Shown here piece after piece: positions 33,614 through 43,283 of a stretch of 64,000 nt of DNA. Each line of letters starts with the position of its first letter. Position 1 is the first letter of the stretch. The stretch lies in assembly GCF_030441895.1 (NCBI RefSeq), contig NZ_JARJAS010000001.1, one strand, 5' to 3'. A program made the position numbers and the translations under genes. Below the pieces are notes generated by a model. It did not search any database and was not told where the DNA came from. It saw only the letters and a list, made by a program, of their open reading frames with translations. Source of the DNA: Enterococcus_D entomosocium (GTDB lineage Bacteria > Bacillota > Bacilli > Lactobacillales > Enterococcaceae).

Positions 33614-34915
33614 ATGCGAATGGTGGATTTAATTGAAAAGAAACGTGACGGCAAGTCATTGACGAAGGAAGAAATTGACTACATTGTAACTGCGTATACT
33701 GAAGGAAGTATTCCAGATTATCAAATGAGTGCCTTGTTGATGGCTATTTTTTATGTAGATATGACAGATGAAGAGATCACGAACTTAACGCTAGCAATGG
33801 CAAATTCTGGTGAAGTGATCGACCTATCCTCAATTGAAGGAATCAAAGTCGATAAGCATTCGACTGGTGGTGTTGGTGATACGACCACGTTGATCCTAGC
33901 GCCATTAGTGGGTAGTGTTGGCGTACCGGTTGCGAAAATGTCTGGCCGCGGCTTAGGCTATACCGGAGGGACGTTAGACAAGCTTGAAGCGATCCCTGGA
34001 TTTAAAATCGAGCTTTCTGAAGCCGACTTTATCCGATTAGTCAACGAAAGTAAAGTGGCCGTGATCGGTCAATCAGGAGATTTAGCTCCTGCGGACAAAA
34101 AACTGTATGCCTTACGAGATGTGACGGCAACGGTTAGTTCGATCCCATTGATCGCCAGCTCGATCATGAGTAAAAAAATCGCGGCAGGTGCCGATGCGAT
34201 CGTGTTAGATGTAACCACAGGCGATGGCGCCTTTATGAAAAACTTGGAGGATGCCAAACGCTTAGCCCAAACGATGGTCCGCATCGGAAAATTGGCAAAT
34301 CGCCAAACGATGGCAGTCATTTCTGATATGTCACAACCTCTAGGGGAAGCGATCGGGAACAGTTTGGAAGTGGTGGAAGCTATTGAGACACTGCAAGGAA
34401 AAGGACCGAAAGACTTGGAAGAAATGTGCTATGCACTGGGCAGCCAAATGGTCGTTTTAGCGAAAAAAGCTGATTCATTGGAAGAAGCACGCCAACTGTT
34501 GGAAGAAGCCTTGCATTCAGGCAAAGCGTTAGAAAAATTCAGACAGATGATCATAGATCAAGGCGGAGACGCTTCAGTGATCGATGACCCGAGCAAGATT
34601 TTGACAGCAAAATATGAAGTTGAGGTCCCAGCGAAAACTAGCGGCGTGGTGACGAAATTAGTTGCCAATGAGCTAGGGATCGCGGCGATGATGTTAGGGG
34701 CAGGTCGTAAGACCAAAGACGAAGACATCGACCATGCAGTGGGCATCAAATTGCATAAGAAAGTTGGCGAATCCGTAACTGAAGGGGAATCGCTATTGAC
34801 GATCTATAGCAATACCGAAGCAATCGAGGATGTCAAAGCATTGATCGACCAAAATATTGAAATTGGGGAAGATGGCGCAGAACCGCCATTGATCCATGAC
34901 ATTATTACAGAATAA
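33614..34915 (+). CDS. pdp: Pyrimidine-nucleoside phosphorylase
   Basis: 433 residues from the ATG at 33614, the same length as the Bacillus enzyme. KHSTGGVGDTTTLILAPLV is the phosphate-binding signature, and KMSGRGLGYTGGTLDKLEAIPG is the family motif. Cleaves uridine, deoxyuridine and thymidine to base plus (deoxy)ribose 1-phosphate. The C-terminal domain has GVVTKL and GAGRKTKDEDIDHAVG. Thirteen bases before deoC. Confidence 0.96.
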   Translation: MRMVDLIEKKRDGKSLTKEEIDYIVTAYTEGSIPDYQMSALLMAIFYVDMTDEEITNLTLAMANSGEVIDLSSIEGIKVDKHSTGGVGDTTTLILAPLVGSVGVPVAKMSGRGLGYTGGTLDKLEAIPGFKIELSEADFIRLVNESKVAVIGQSGDLAPADKKLYALRDVTATVSSIPLIASSIMSKKIAAGADAIVLDVTTGDGAFMKNLEDAKRLAQTMVRIGKLANRQTMAVISDMSQPLGEAIGNSLEVVEAIETLQGKGPKDLEEMCYALGSQMVVLAKKADSLEEARQLLEEALHSGKALEKFRQMIIDQGGDASVIDDPSKILTAKYEVEVPAKTSGVVTKLVANELGIAAMMLGAGRKTKDEDIDHAVGIKLHKKVGESVTEGESLLTIYSNTEAIEDVKALIDQNIEIGEDGAEPPLIHDIITE

Positions 34916-34928
34916 GGAGCGAATAAAA

Positions 34929-35591
34929 ATGGAATTGAATCGCATGATCGACCACACGATTTTGAAAGCAGACGCAACGGAGGAAGATGTTTTACGAATC
35001 ATCGAAGAGGCAAAAACCTATCACTTCTATTCTGTCTGCATCAATCCAACGTGGGTTTCATTAGCAGCAGAAAAATTACAAGGCGAACCAACGGCTGTTT
35101 GTACCGTGATCGGTTTTCCTTTAGGGGCAAACACATCTGAGGTCAAAGCTTATGAAACAACAGATGCGATCAAAAACGGCGCAGATGAAGTCGATATGGT
35201 AATCAACGTAGGTGCCTTGAAATCAAAACAATACAAAAAAGTTCAAGCAGACATCGAAGCAGTCGTTGAAGCAGCCAAAGACAAAGCGCTTGTCAAAGTA
35301 ATCATTGAAACAGCGTTATTAGACAACGAAGAAATCGTCAAAGCCTGTGAATTAGCCAAAGCAGCCGGTGCAGATTTCGTGAAAACCTCAACTGGCTTTT
35401 CAACTGGTGGGGCAGTCATTGAAGATGTTCGCTTGATGCGTGAAACTGTAGGACCAGAAATGGGTGTCAAAGCTTCCGGTGGTATCCACAACGAAGCAGA
35501 AGCGGCAGCTATGGTCGAAGCGGGGGCAAATCGCTTAGGAACAAGCGCAAGTGTTGCCATCGTGACTGGCTCAACAGGTGCTGGCTATTAA
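34929..35591 (+). CDS. deoC: Deoxyribose-phosphate aldolase
   Basis: 220 residues, ATG at 34929 with AAGGAG. Splits deoxyribose 5-phosphate to acetaldehyde and glyceraldehyde 3-phosphate. Class I aldolase barrel with MIDHTILKADAT, DEVDMVINVGALKS, VKVIIETALL (Schiff-base region) and GVKASGGIHNEAEA. Confidence 0.96.
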   Translation: MELNRMIDHTILKADATEEDVLRIIEEAKTYHFYSVCINPTWVSLAAEKLQGEPTAVCTVIGFPLGANTSEVKAYETTDAIKNGADEVDMVINVGALKSKQYKKVQADIEAVVEAAKDKALVKVIIETALLDNEEIVKACELAKAAGADFVKTSTGFSTGGAVIEDVRLMRETVGPEMGVKASGGIHNEAEAAAMVEAGANRLGTSASVAIVTGSTGAGY

Positions 35592-35642
35592 GCCTAGCAT
35601 TAAGTAAAGTAGCAAAAATTAAAAACAAGAGCGGGGAAGACA

Positions 35643-36041
35643 ATGACAATAGCGAAAAAAGAGTGGATCGACACCGCCGTTTCCGTCTTAGATAAAGCGT
35701 ATGTGCCGTACTCTAAGTTTCCGGTCGGTGCTTGTCTCGTTGCCAAAAATGGGACGATATATCAAGGGATCAACATTGAAAATGCCTCATATGGCTTAAC
35801 AAATTGCGCAGAACGAACGGCTTTTTTCAAAGCCGTTTCTGAAGGCGAAAAAGAGTTTCAACATTTGGTTGTGGCGGGTCATACGCCAGAACCGATCTCT
35901 CCTTGCGGTGCTTGCCGCCAGGTCATGGTGGAATTTTGTGCGCCAGATATGCCGGTGACCTTAGTCGGCGATGATGGTGTGATCAAAGAAACCACGGTAG
36001 AAGGCCTATTGCCTTATTACTTTACGAACAAAGATTTATAA
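35643..36041 (+). CDS. cdd: Cytidine deaminase
   Basis: 132 residues, typical homotetrameric type. Zinc site: NCAERTAFF (Cys and catalytic Glu) and PCGACRQVMVEF. AYVPYSKFPVGACLV is the family N-terminus. Feeds uridine to Pdp. Confidence 0.96.
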   Translation: MTIAKKEWIDTAVSVLDKAYVPYSKFPVGACLVAKNGTIYQGINIENASYGLTNCAERTAFFKAVSEGEKEFQHLVVAGHTPEPISPCGACRQVMVEFCAPDMPVTLVGDDGVIKETTVEGLLPYYFTNKDL

Positions 36042-36104
36042 ACCATGTTCATTCAGTCGATGCGGCTGTTGAAAAAAACTATATTTTTAGGGGGCTTTAC
36101 AGCA

Positions 36105-37223
36105 ATGAAAAAAGCAAAATTATTTAGTTTAGGTATTGTTGCAGTAGCTGGGTTGACTTTACTTGGTGCTTGTGGCGGAGGAAATTCAGGTTCAACTGAT
36201 TCAACTGGTGGCGGTTCTGCAGACGGTACGACTGATGCAGCGCATAGTGTCGCAATCGTTACCGATATCGGCGGGGTGGATGACCGTTCATTCAACCAAT
36301 CCGCATGGGAAGGCTTAGAAGCATGGGGGGAAGAACACGGGATCGCTCGCGGTGCTGGTGGTTATGACTACGTGCAATCAAATGAAGCATCAGAATACAC
36401 AACAAACGTAAATGGTGCCGTTCAAAATGGTTTCAAAACGATTTTCGGTGTAGGTTACTTATTGAAAGATTCAATCGCAGCAGCAGCAGACCAAAACCCT
36501 GATACACAATTCGGGATCATCGATGATGTGATCGAAGGCAAAGACAACGTTGTTTCAGCAACATTTAAAGATAATGAAGCAGCTTACTTAGCTGGTTATG
36601 CTGCAGCTTATACAACCAAAACAAACAAAGTCGGCTTCATCGGTGGTGAAGAAGGCGTCGTTATCGACCGTTTCGAAGCTGGTTTCACAAAGGGTGTTCA
36701 AGACGCAGCTGAAAAACTAGGCAAAGAAATTACCATTGATTCTCAATATGCAGCATCATTTGGTGATCCTGCCAAAGGAAAAGCATTGGCAGCTTCAATG
36801 TATCAAGGCGGCGCTGACGTAATCTTCCACGCATCTGGCGGTACTGGTGCAGGTGTCTTCCAAGAAGCAAAAGCAATCAACGAACAATTGAACGAAGCAG
36901 ACCTAGAAGACAAAAAAGTTTGGGTCATCGGTGTGGATAGCGATCAACAAGACGAAGGAAAATTCACAACTGCTGACGGCAAAGAAGATAACTTCACACT
37001 GGCTTCAACATTGAAAGGTGTTGGCGCAGCGGTACAAGATATCTCAACTCGTGCGTTAGAAGATAACTTCCCTGGCGGCGAACACATTGTTTACGGCTTG
37101 AAAGATGGCGGTGTAGACATTACTGAAGGGTTCCTTTCAGATGATGCCAAAGCAGCGATCGAAACAGCGAAACAAGACGTGATCGACGGCAAAGTAGAAG
37201 TACCAGAAACACCTGAAAAATAA
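36105..37223 (+). CDS. BmpA/Med family nucleoside-binding lipoprotein
   Basis: 372 residues from the ATG at 36105, AGGGGG upstream. Signal peptide with lipobox LLGAC (Cys near 23), then a GS-rich linker. The binding domain starts HSVAIVTDIGGVDDRSFNQSAW, a BMP-family signature, and contains VIFHASGGTGAGVFQEA. It is the substrate-binding lipoprotein of the nucleoside ABC transporter encoded by the next three genes. A 180-base gap with two hairpins follows, which may keep its mRNA more abundant than that of the transporter. Confidence 0.93.
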   Translation: MKKAKLFSLGIVAVAGLTLLGACGGGNSGSTDSTGGGSADGTTDAAHSVAIVTDIGGVDDRSFNQSAWEGLEAWGEEHGIARGAGGYDYVQSNEASEYTTNVNGAVQNGFKTIFGVGYLLKDSIAAAADQNPDTQFGIIDDVIEGKDNVVSATFKDNEAAYLAGYAAAYTTKTNKVGFIGGEEGVVIDRFEAGFTKGVQDAAEKLGKEITIDSQYAASFGDPAKGKALAASMYQGGADVIFHASGGTGAGVFQEAKAINEQLNEADLEDKKVWVIGVDSDQQDEGKFTTADGKEDNFTLASTLKGVGAAVQDISTRALEDNFPGGEHIVYGLKDGGVDITEGFLSDDAKAAIETAKQDVIDGKVEVPETPEK

Positions 37224-37240
37224 AGTGGTTCTTTTCGGTT

Positions 37241-37323
37241 ATCTTGCCCTAGCCTAGGGCAAGATGATCGTTGTTGGATTACTATGTTGATGAAAGCTAC
37301 GGGTTTTCATGAGGATAGTAATC
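37241..37323 (+). promoter_or_regulatory. Tandem hairpins between lipoprotein and ABC ATPase genes
   Basis: Hairpin 1: ATCTTGCCCTA (37241-37251) pairs perfectly with TAGGGCAAGAT (37255-37265); there is no T-run. Hairpin 2: GATTACTAT (37277-37285) with ATAGTAATC (37315-37323), enclosing ATGAAA/TTTCAT. Probably RNA-stabilising or partial terminator structures that adjust expression. Confidence 0.6.
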
Positions 37324-37402
37324 ATCCTAAGCAATAGCAATTATTTTTTTGACATGACGAATGGTTTGTATAAGCGAATTAGAAAGTAAGGATGTGAGTA
37401 AT

Positions 37403-38971
37403 TTGGCTGAGGAAAAATATGTTGTAGAAATGCGTCATATCACCAAAGAGTTTGGAACGTTCAAAGCCAATGACGATGTCAACTTGCAAGTAAGGCCAGG
37501 AGAAATCCACGCATTGCTTGGTGAAAATGGAGCGGGCAAGTCGACCTTGATGAATATGCTGTCAGGATTATTGGAACCAACATCTGGTGAAATCTGGATG
37601 AATGGTGAAAAAGTGAATATCACGAGTCCGACCGCAGCAAACAAATTGGGGATCGGTATGGTGCATCAGCATTTCATGCTGGTAGACGCCTTTACTGTAA
37701 CAGAAAATATCATTTTGGGAAGCGAACCCCATCATCTCGGTGTGTTAGATCGCAAGAAAGCCCGCAAAGAAATCAAAAAAGTTTCTGAACAATATGGTTT
37801 ATCGGTTGATCCAGATGCCTATGTGCGTGACATCTCTGTCGGGATGGAACAACGGGTAGAGATCTTGAAAACTCTTTACCGCGGCGCAGATGTACTGATT
37901 TTTGATGAACCAACGGCAGTTTTGACACCGCAAGAAATCGAAGAGCTGATCGAAATCATGCGCGGATTGGTGCGTGAAGGCAAATCGATTATCTTGATCA
38001 CCCACAAACTGGATGAGATCAAAGCGGTGGCAGACCGTTGTACAGTTATCCGTCGGGGGCAAGGGATCGGCACTGTCAATGTCAAAGACGTCAGCTCCCA
38101 ACAGTTGGCCGATATGATGGTTGGTCGTTCTGTGTCCTTCAAGACACCGAAGAAAGAGGCGTCACCAAAAGAAGTCGTGCTTTCTGTTGAAAACTTAGTT
38201 GTAAAAGAAAACCGTGGCTTAGAAGCAGTCAAAAACTTAAGCTTAGAAGTACGTGCAGGTGAAGTATTGGGGATTGCTGGTATCGATGGCAATGGGCAAT
38301 CAGAGCTGTTACAAGCCATCACTGGTTTACGGAAAGTCGAAAGTGGCAAGGTCTTGCTGAATGGCGATGACATCACCAACTTCAAGCCTCGGAAAGTCAC
38401 CGAAGCCGGCGTTGGTCATGTGCCAGAAGACCGCCATAAATACGGGCTTGTCTTGGATATGATGTTATCAGAAAACATCGCCTTACAAACCTACTACAAA
38501 AAACCTTTGAGTAATGCAGGTGTCTTGGACTATGGAGAGATCAACGAGTTTGCTCGTGACTTGATTCAAGAATTTGACGTACGAACAGTCAATGAGATCG
38601 TACCGGCACGGGCATTGTCCGGCGGGAATCAACAAAAAGCGATTATCGCACGAGAAATCAGCCGCGATCCTGATCTATTGATCGTTGCCAATCCGACCCG
38701 TGGGTTGGATGTCGGAGCGATCGAATTTATCCACAAACGCTTGATTGAACAACGGGATAAGTTCAAAGCTGTTTTATTAGTCAGCTTTGAATTAGATGAA
38801 ATTTTGAATGTATCAGACCGCATTGCTGTTATTCATGCTGGTGAGATCGTTGGGGTCGTTGATCCGAAAGAAACATCAGAGAAAGAGCTTGGCTTGTTGA
38901 TGGCAGGGTACTCCTTGGAGGAAGCAAGACGAGAGCTGCAAATGGAGGAAGTAGGTGGTTCGGTTGAATAA
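37403..38971 (+). CDS. Nucleoside ABC transporter ATPase (two nucleotide-binding domains)
   Basis: 522 residues from a TTG at 37403 (AEEKYVVEMRHITKEFG); AAGGATGTGAG precedes it. Earlier in-frame ATG and GTG codons exist but lack a spaced ribosome site. Domain 1 (about 8-240): Walker A GENGAGKST, signature DISVGMEQRVEI, Walker B VLIFDEPTAVL. Domain 2 (about 260-500): degenerate Walker A GIDGNGQSE, signature ALSGGNQQKAI, LLIVANPTRGLDVG. This asymmetric layout is usual for sugar/nucleoside (RbsA-like) ATPases. Confidence 0.93.
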   Translation: MAEEKYVVEMRHITKEFGTFKANDDVNLQVRPGEIHALLGENGAGKSTLMNMLSGLLEPTSGEIWMNGEKVNITSPTAANKLGIGMVHQHFMLVDAFTVTENIILGSEPHHLGVLDRKKARKEIKKVSEQYGLSVDPDAYVRDISVGMEQRVEILKTLYRGADVLIFDEPTAVLTPQEIEELIEIMRGLVREGKSIILITHKLDEIKAVADRCTVIRRGQGIGTVNVKDVSSQQLADMMVGRSVSFKTPKKEASPKEVVLSVENLVVKENRGLEAVKNLSLEVRAGEVLGIAGIDGNGQSELLQAITGLRKVESGKVLLNGDDITNFKPRKVTEAGVGHVPEDRHKYGLVLDMMLSENIALQTYYKKPLSNAGVLDYGEINEFARDLIQEFDVRTVNEIVPARALSGGNQQKAIIAREISRDPDLLIVANPTRGLDVGAIEFIHKRLIEQRDKFKAVLLVSFELDEILNVSDRIAVIHAGEIVGVVDPKETSEKELGLLMAGYSLEEARRELQMEEVGGSVE

Positions 38972-40115
38972 CCGCAAAGAAAAGATCCGCAATATATTAG
39001 TGCCGATCATCGCTGTCTTGTTGGGATTCGTCCTTGGCGGAATCATCATGGCGGCCTTCGGCTACAGCCCGATCACAGGGTATACACAAATGTTCCGGAC
39101 CGTTTTTATCAACGGACAAACAGGTGGGTTAAATGCCCGCAACATTGGTGAGATTTTTGTTACAGCAGGACCATTGATCTTTACCGCTCTTGGATTTGCC
39201 GTTGCAAACTCAGCGGGATTCTTCAATATCGGTCTTTCTGGTCAAGCGCTAGCAGGTTGGGTTGCCAGTATCTGGGTCGCACTAGCGATGCCGGATGCGC
39301 CTCGGTTGGTGGTCTTGCCATTAGCCGTGATCGTAGGGGCGTTATGCGGGGCGATCGCAGCTGCGATTCCTGGGTTCCTACGGGCATTCTTTGGTACGAG
39401 TGAAGTCATCGTGACGATCATGATGAACTATATCTTGCTTTATACGGGGAACCATTTAGTCAATAATGTGATGAGCGAATCCATGATCACGACAAAAGGG
39501 GTCACGAAAATGGTGGGGGAAAATGCCTCCATGCAGACACCGTTTCTAGCAAGCATCACGAGCAACTCTCGCTTGAACTTGGGGATCTTCTTGGCCTTGA
39601 TCTTCTTAGTTTTGGTTTGGTTCTTGATGAAAAAAACCACTCTTGGTTATGAGATCCGCGCGGTGGGCTTGAACCCAAGCGCTTCTGAATATGCTGGGAT
39701 GAGTAGCAAACGGACGATCATTATCTCCATGATCATCTCTGGAACACTTGCCGGATTAGGTGGAGTCGTTCAAGGACTAGGAACGTTTGAAAACTTCTTC
39801 GTTCAAGGGTCATCATTAAGCATCGGGTTTGACGGTATGGCTGTATCCTTGTTAGGAAGCGGCTCATCGATCGGAATCTTGCTTTCAGCCCTCTTGTTCA
39901 GTATTTTGAAATTAGGTGGACAAGGCATGCAGTTTGCAGGTATTCCATCTGAATTAGTTGATGTTAATATCGCAATTATTATTTTCTTCGTAGCGATCAG
40001 TTTTGTGATTCGTTTCTTGTTGGCAAAAATCTTTGACGGCAAAAAAGAAGCGCTGGTCGTACAGGAGATTGAAGCCCAACCAAACGATCAAGATCAGGAA
40101 GGAGGAACCATCTAA
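38955..40115 (+). CDS. Nucleoside ABC transporter permease 1
   Basis: 386 residues from GTG at 38955, with GGAGG 6 bases upstream; overlaps the ATPase gene by 17 bases. About ten membrane segments, FFNIGLSGQALAGW and SGTLAGLGGVVQGLG are typical of the branched permease family for nucleosides. Charged C-terminal tail. Confidence 0.92.
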   Translation: MVRLNNRKEKIRNILVPIIAVLLGFVLGGIIMAAFGYSPITGYTQMFRTVFINGQTGGLNARNIGEIFVTAGPLIFTALGFAVANSAGFFNIGLSGQALAGWVASIWVALAMPDAPRLVVLPLAVIVGALCGAIAAAIPGFLRAFFGTSEVIVTIMMNYILLYTGNHLVNNVMSESMITTKGVTKMVGENASMQTPFLASITSNSRLNLGIFLALIFLVLVWFLMKKTTLGYEIRAVGLNPSASEYAGMSSKRTIIISMIISGTLAGLGGVVQGLGTFENFFVQGSSLSIGFDGMAVSLLGSGSSIGILLSALLFSILKLGGQGMQFAGIPSELVDVNIAIIIFFVAISFVIRFLLAKIFDGKKEALVVQEIEAQPNDQDQEGGTI

Positions 40116-41068
40116 TGGATATTAGTTTAATTTCTTCGATCGTCACTCAAACATTGATTTATGCGTCTCCTCTGATTTTGACGGCGCTAGGTGGCGTGTT
40201 CTCAGAGCGAAGCGGGATCGTTAACGTGGGTCTTGAAGGAATCATGGTTATGGGTGCTTTTAGCTCGATTGTTTTCAATATTGAATTTGCGTCACAATTT
40301 GGTGCGTGGACACCGTGGTTAGGGATGCTCGTCGGCGGACTTGTCGGTGTGGTTTTCTCCTTGCTGCATGCGGTGGCAACCATCAACTTCCGTGCAGACC
40401 ACATCATCAGTGGTACGGTGATGAACTTGATGGCACCAGCTTTGGCCGTGTTCTTAGTTAAAGCGATCTACAACAAAGGGCAAACCGATAACATCCAACG
40501 GACATTGGGGTATTTCAATTTCCCGATTCTTAAAGATATTCCTATCATTGGCCCGATTTTCTTTAATCAAACGTTCTTACCGGCGTACTTCGCCATTTTG
40601 ATCTCAGTGATCGCGTGGTTCGTGATTTTCAAAACACGCTTTGGGTTGCGTCTTCGTTCTGTCGGTGAGCATCCTCAAGCAGCTGATACCTTAGGGATCA
40701 ATGTTTACGTGATGCGTTACTCAGGCGTCTTGATCTCTGGATTCCTTGGTGGGATGGGCGGTGCCTTGTTTGCTCAATCGATCGCGGGTCGCTTTGCTGT
40801 GACAACGATCGCCGGTCAAGGGTTTATCTCGATGGCTGCGATGATCTTTGGTAAATGGAATCCACTTGGTGCGATGGGAGCAGCGATTTTCTTCGGTTTC
40901 GCGCAAAACATCAGTATCGTAGGTGGCCAGCTGCCAATCATCTCTTCCATTCCAGCGGTTTACTTACAAGCTGCGCCTTATGCCTTGACGATCATCGTGC
41001 TCGTTCTTTTCCTTGGAAAAGCTGCTGGTCCGAAAGCTAACGGGAAGAACTATATTAAATCTAAATAA
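40115..41068 (+). CDS. Nucleoside ABC transporter permease 2
   Basis: 317 residues; start and previous stop share one base (TAATG). Membrane protein with SERSGIVNVGLEGIMVMGAF and GVLISGFLGGMGGALFAQS, the partner signatures of permease 1. Ends at a terminator. Confidence 0.92.
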   Translation: MDISLISSIVTQTLIYASPLILTALGGVFSERSGIVNVGLEGIMVMGAFSSIVFNIEFASQFGAWTPWLGMLVGGLVGVVFSLLHAVATINFRADHIISGTVMNLMAPALAVFLVKAIYNKGQTDNIQRTLGYFNFPILKDIPIIGPIFFNQTFLPAYFAILISVIAWFVIFKTRFGLRLRSVGEHPQAADTLGINVYVMRYSGVLISGFLGGMGGALFAQSIAGRFAVTTIAGQGFISMAAMIFGKWNPLGAMGAAIFFGFAQNISIVGGQLPIISSIPAVYLQAAPYALTIIVLVLFLGKAAGPKANGKNYIKSK

Positions 41069-41081
41069 TTTTTTCAGTATG

Positions 41082-41133
41082 AAAGGGTGGGGCTATGGGA
41101 CATGAATGTGTTGCTGTGTCCTGCCCTTTTTCT
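41082..41133 (+). terminator. Rho-independent terminator
   Basis: AAAGGG (41082-41087) pairs with CCCTTT (41124-41129), with inner GGACA/TGTCC, followed by T's. It separates the transporter genes from deoB. Confidence 0.75.
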
Positions 41134-41262
41134 ATCCTCTGGGTGAAAGGAAAGCGTCAGGAAATTTCCAAAGCAACCCAGCGCAATTTTTGCTTAAGTT
41201 TAGTATGATAGAGGTAGTAGATCCGCTTGAAAAAGCATAAAATAAAGAAAGTAGGGAATAGA

Positions 41263-42429
41263 ATGTTTAAACGTGTACACTTGATCGTGATGGATTCAGT
41301 CGGAATTGGTGAAGCACCTGATGCGGCAGCTTTTGGTGATGTCGGTTCAGATACATTAGGCCATATTGCAAAAGAAGCAGGCTTAACGATCCCTCACTTG
41401 GAACAATTAGGCCTAGGTACGATTCGTCCTTTAGAAGGCGTAAAGGCGGTAGCTGACCATGATGGGTATGCAACCAAATTGGAAGAAGTTTCTGTTGGGA
41501 AAGATACGATGACGGGTCACTGGGAGATCATGGGCTTGAATATCCAAAAGCCTTTCCGCGTATTTCCAGATGGGTTTCCCGATGAATTATTGCAACAGAT
41601 CGAAGCGTTCTCTGGACGCAAAATCGTCTGCAATGCGCCATATTCTGGGACAGCAGTCATTGATGACTTTGGCGAACATCAAATGAAGACCGGGGATCTG
41701 ATCGTTTACACTTCGGCTGACCCAGTGTTGCAGATCGCCGCTCATGAGGAAATCATTCCATTAGAAGAATTGTATCGTATTTGTCAGTACGTTCGGGATA
41801 TCACGAAAGATGAGCCGTATATGATCGGCCGCATCATCGCGCGTCCTTATGTCGGTGAGCCTGGAAACTTTACTCGTACGAGCAATCGTCATGACTACGC
41901 ACTCGATCCATTTGGCCATACAGTGTTAGATTCATTGAAAGAAGCTGGAAAAGACGTGATCGCCGTTGGGAAAATCAATGATATCTTCAACGGGCAAGGA
42001 ATCACCGATTCTGTACGGACGAAGAGCAATATGGACGGTGTGGATCAATTACTGAAGGTGATGAAACAAGACTTTACGGGTCTAAGCTTTACGAACTTAG
42101 TCGATTTCGATGCGCTTTATGGTCACCGTCGCGATGTCGTAGGGTATGCCCACGCCATTGAAGATTTTGATTTGCGTATTCCAGAACTCTTAGAAGCAAT
42201 GGGAGACGAGGATCTGCTGTTGATCACAGCTGACCACGGCAATGACCCAACCTTTACGGGAACGGATCACACGAGAGAATATGTGCCATTACTAGCGTAC
42301 AGCAAGAAATTCCAAGGCCAAGGAAAATTGCCACAAGGCTACTATGCGGATATTTCCGCAACGATCGCTGAAAACTTTGGTGTTTCAGCTACAGAAAACG
42401 GAACTAGCTTTTTAAAACATTTAAACTAG
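41263..42429 (+). CDS. deoB: Phosphopentomutase
   Basis: 388 residues from the ATG at 41263 (GTAGGGAAT upstream). Moves phosphate between C1 and C5 of ribose or deoxyribose. Alkaline-phosphatase fold with VMDSVGIGEAPDA, the phospho-Thr site GKDTMTGHWEIMG, and metal ligands in TADHGNDPTF and TDHTREYVP. Links the phosphorylases to DeoC and the pentose phosphate pathway. Confidence 0.96.
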   Translation: MFKRVHLIVMDSVGIGEAPDAAAFGDVGSDTLGHIAKEAGLTIPHLEQLGLGTIRPLEGVKAVADHDGYATKLEEVSVGKDTMTGHWEIMGLNIQKPFRVFPDGFPDELLQQIEAFSGRKIVCNAPYSGTAVIDDFGEHQMKTGDLIVYTSADPVLQIAAHEEIIPLEELYRICQYVRDITKDEPYMIGRIIARPYVGEPGNFTRTSNRHDYALDPFGHTVLDSLKEAGKDVIAVGKINDIFNGQGITDSVRTKSNMDGVDQLLKVMKQDFTGLSFTNLVDFDALYGHRRDVVGYAHAIEDFDLRIPELLEAMGDEDLLLITADHGNDPTFTGTDHTREYVPLLAYSKKFQGQGKLPQGYYADISATIAENFGVSATENGTSFLKHLN

Positions 42430-42439
42430 AGGTGATGAA

Positions 42440-43258
42440 ATGACAACGTTACATGAGAAATTACAAGAAACAACGGCATTTATCAAAGGAAGCGGCGTCG
42501 GTGAAGTGGAATTTGGCTTGATTTTAGGTTCTGGCTTAGGGGAATTAGCCGATGAGATCGAAAACCCAATCGTGTTGCCTTATAACGATATCCCGCATTT
42601 TCCTGTTTCGACAGTGGTCGGTCATGCTGGACAATTGGTCTATGGAACATTAGCTGGGAAAAAAGTCTTAGCGATGCAAGGACGATTCCATTATTATGAA
42701 GGCCATTCGATGCAGACGGTCACTTACCCCGTCCGTGTGATGGCGGCATTGAAAGCTCATTCTTTAGTCGTGACCAATGCCTGTGGCGGTGTGAACGAAA
42801 ACTTCCAGCCTGGAGACTTGATGTTGATCACCGATCAAATCAACTTTATGGGGGACAACCCACTGATTGGTGAAAACGAAGAAGAAATGGGTCCACGTTT
42901 CCCAGATATGAGCCAAGCTTACCATTTGCCTTATCGGGAAGCGGCACAAAAAGTTGGCGCATCAAAAGGATTGCACTTAAAAGAAGGCGTCTATATGGGC
43001 TTCTCAGGTCCTACGTATGAAACGCCAGCAGAGATCCGCTTTGCTCGGACGATCGGTGCCGATGCTGTCGGTATGTCGACTGTCCCAGAAGTGATCGTTG
43101 CTGTTCACAGTGGCTTGAAAGTCTTAGGTGTTTCTTGCATCACAAACTTGGCTGCTGGTATGCAAGCGAGCTTGAATCACGAAGAAGTCGTGGAAACGAC
43201 GGAACGGGTCAAGGCAGAATTTAAAGCGTTGATCAAAGAAACGTTAGCAGTACTATAA
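42440..43258 (+). CDS. punA: Purine nucleoside phosphorylase, trimeric type
   Basis: 272 residues. Family I signatures: LILGSGLGELAD, VVGHAGQLVYG, GRFHYYEGHSMQ, VTNACGGVNENF and GADAVGMSTVPEVIVA. Cleaves inosine and guanosine types. Eleven bases after deoB. Confidence 0.95.
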   Translation: MTTLHEKLQETTAFIKGSGVGEVEFGLILGSGLGELADEIENPIVLPYNDIPHFPVSTVVGHAGQLVYGTLAGKKVLAMQGRFHYYEGHSMQTVTYPVRVMAALKAHSLVVTNACGGVNENFQPGDLMLITDQINFMGDNPLIGENEEEMGPRFPDMSQAYHLPYREAAQKVGASKGLHLKEGVYMGFSGPTYETPAEIRFARTIGADAVGMSTVPEVIVAVHSGLKVLGVSCITNLAAGMQASLNHEEVVETTERVKAEFKALIKETLAVL

Positions 43259-43283
43259 AAAGCAGACCAAAGGAGAAAAACGA

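Noticed and set aside
41227..41262. N-terminal extension of DeoB
   Set aside because: The enzyme family starts at MFKRVHLIVMDSVG; the upstream codons are lysine-rich and have no ribosome site.
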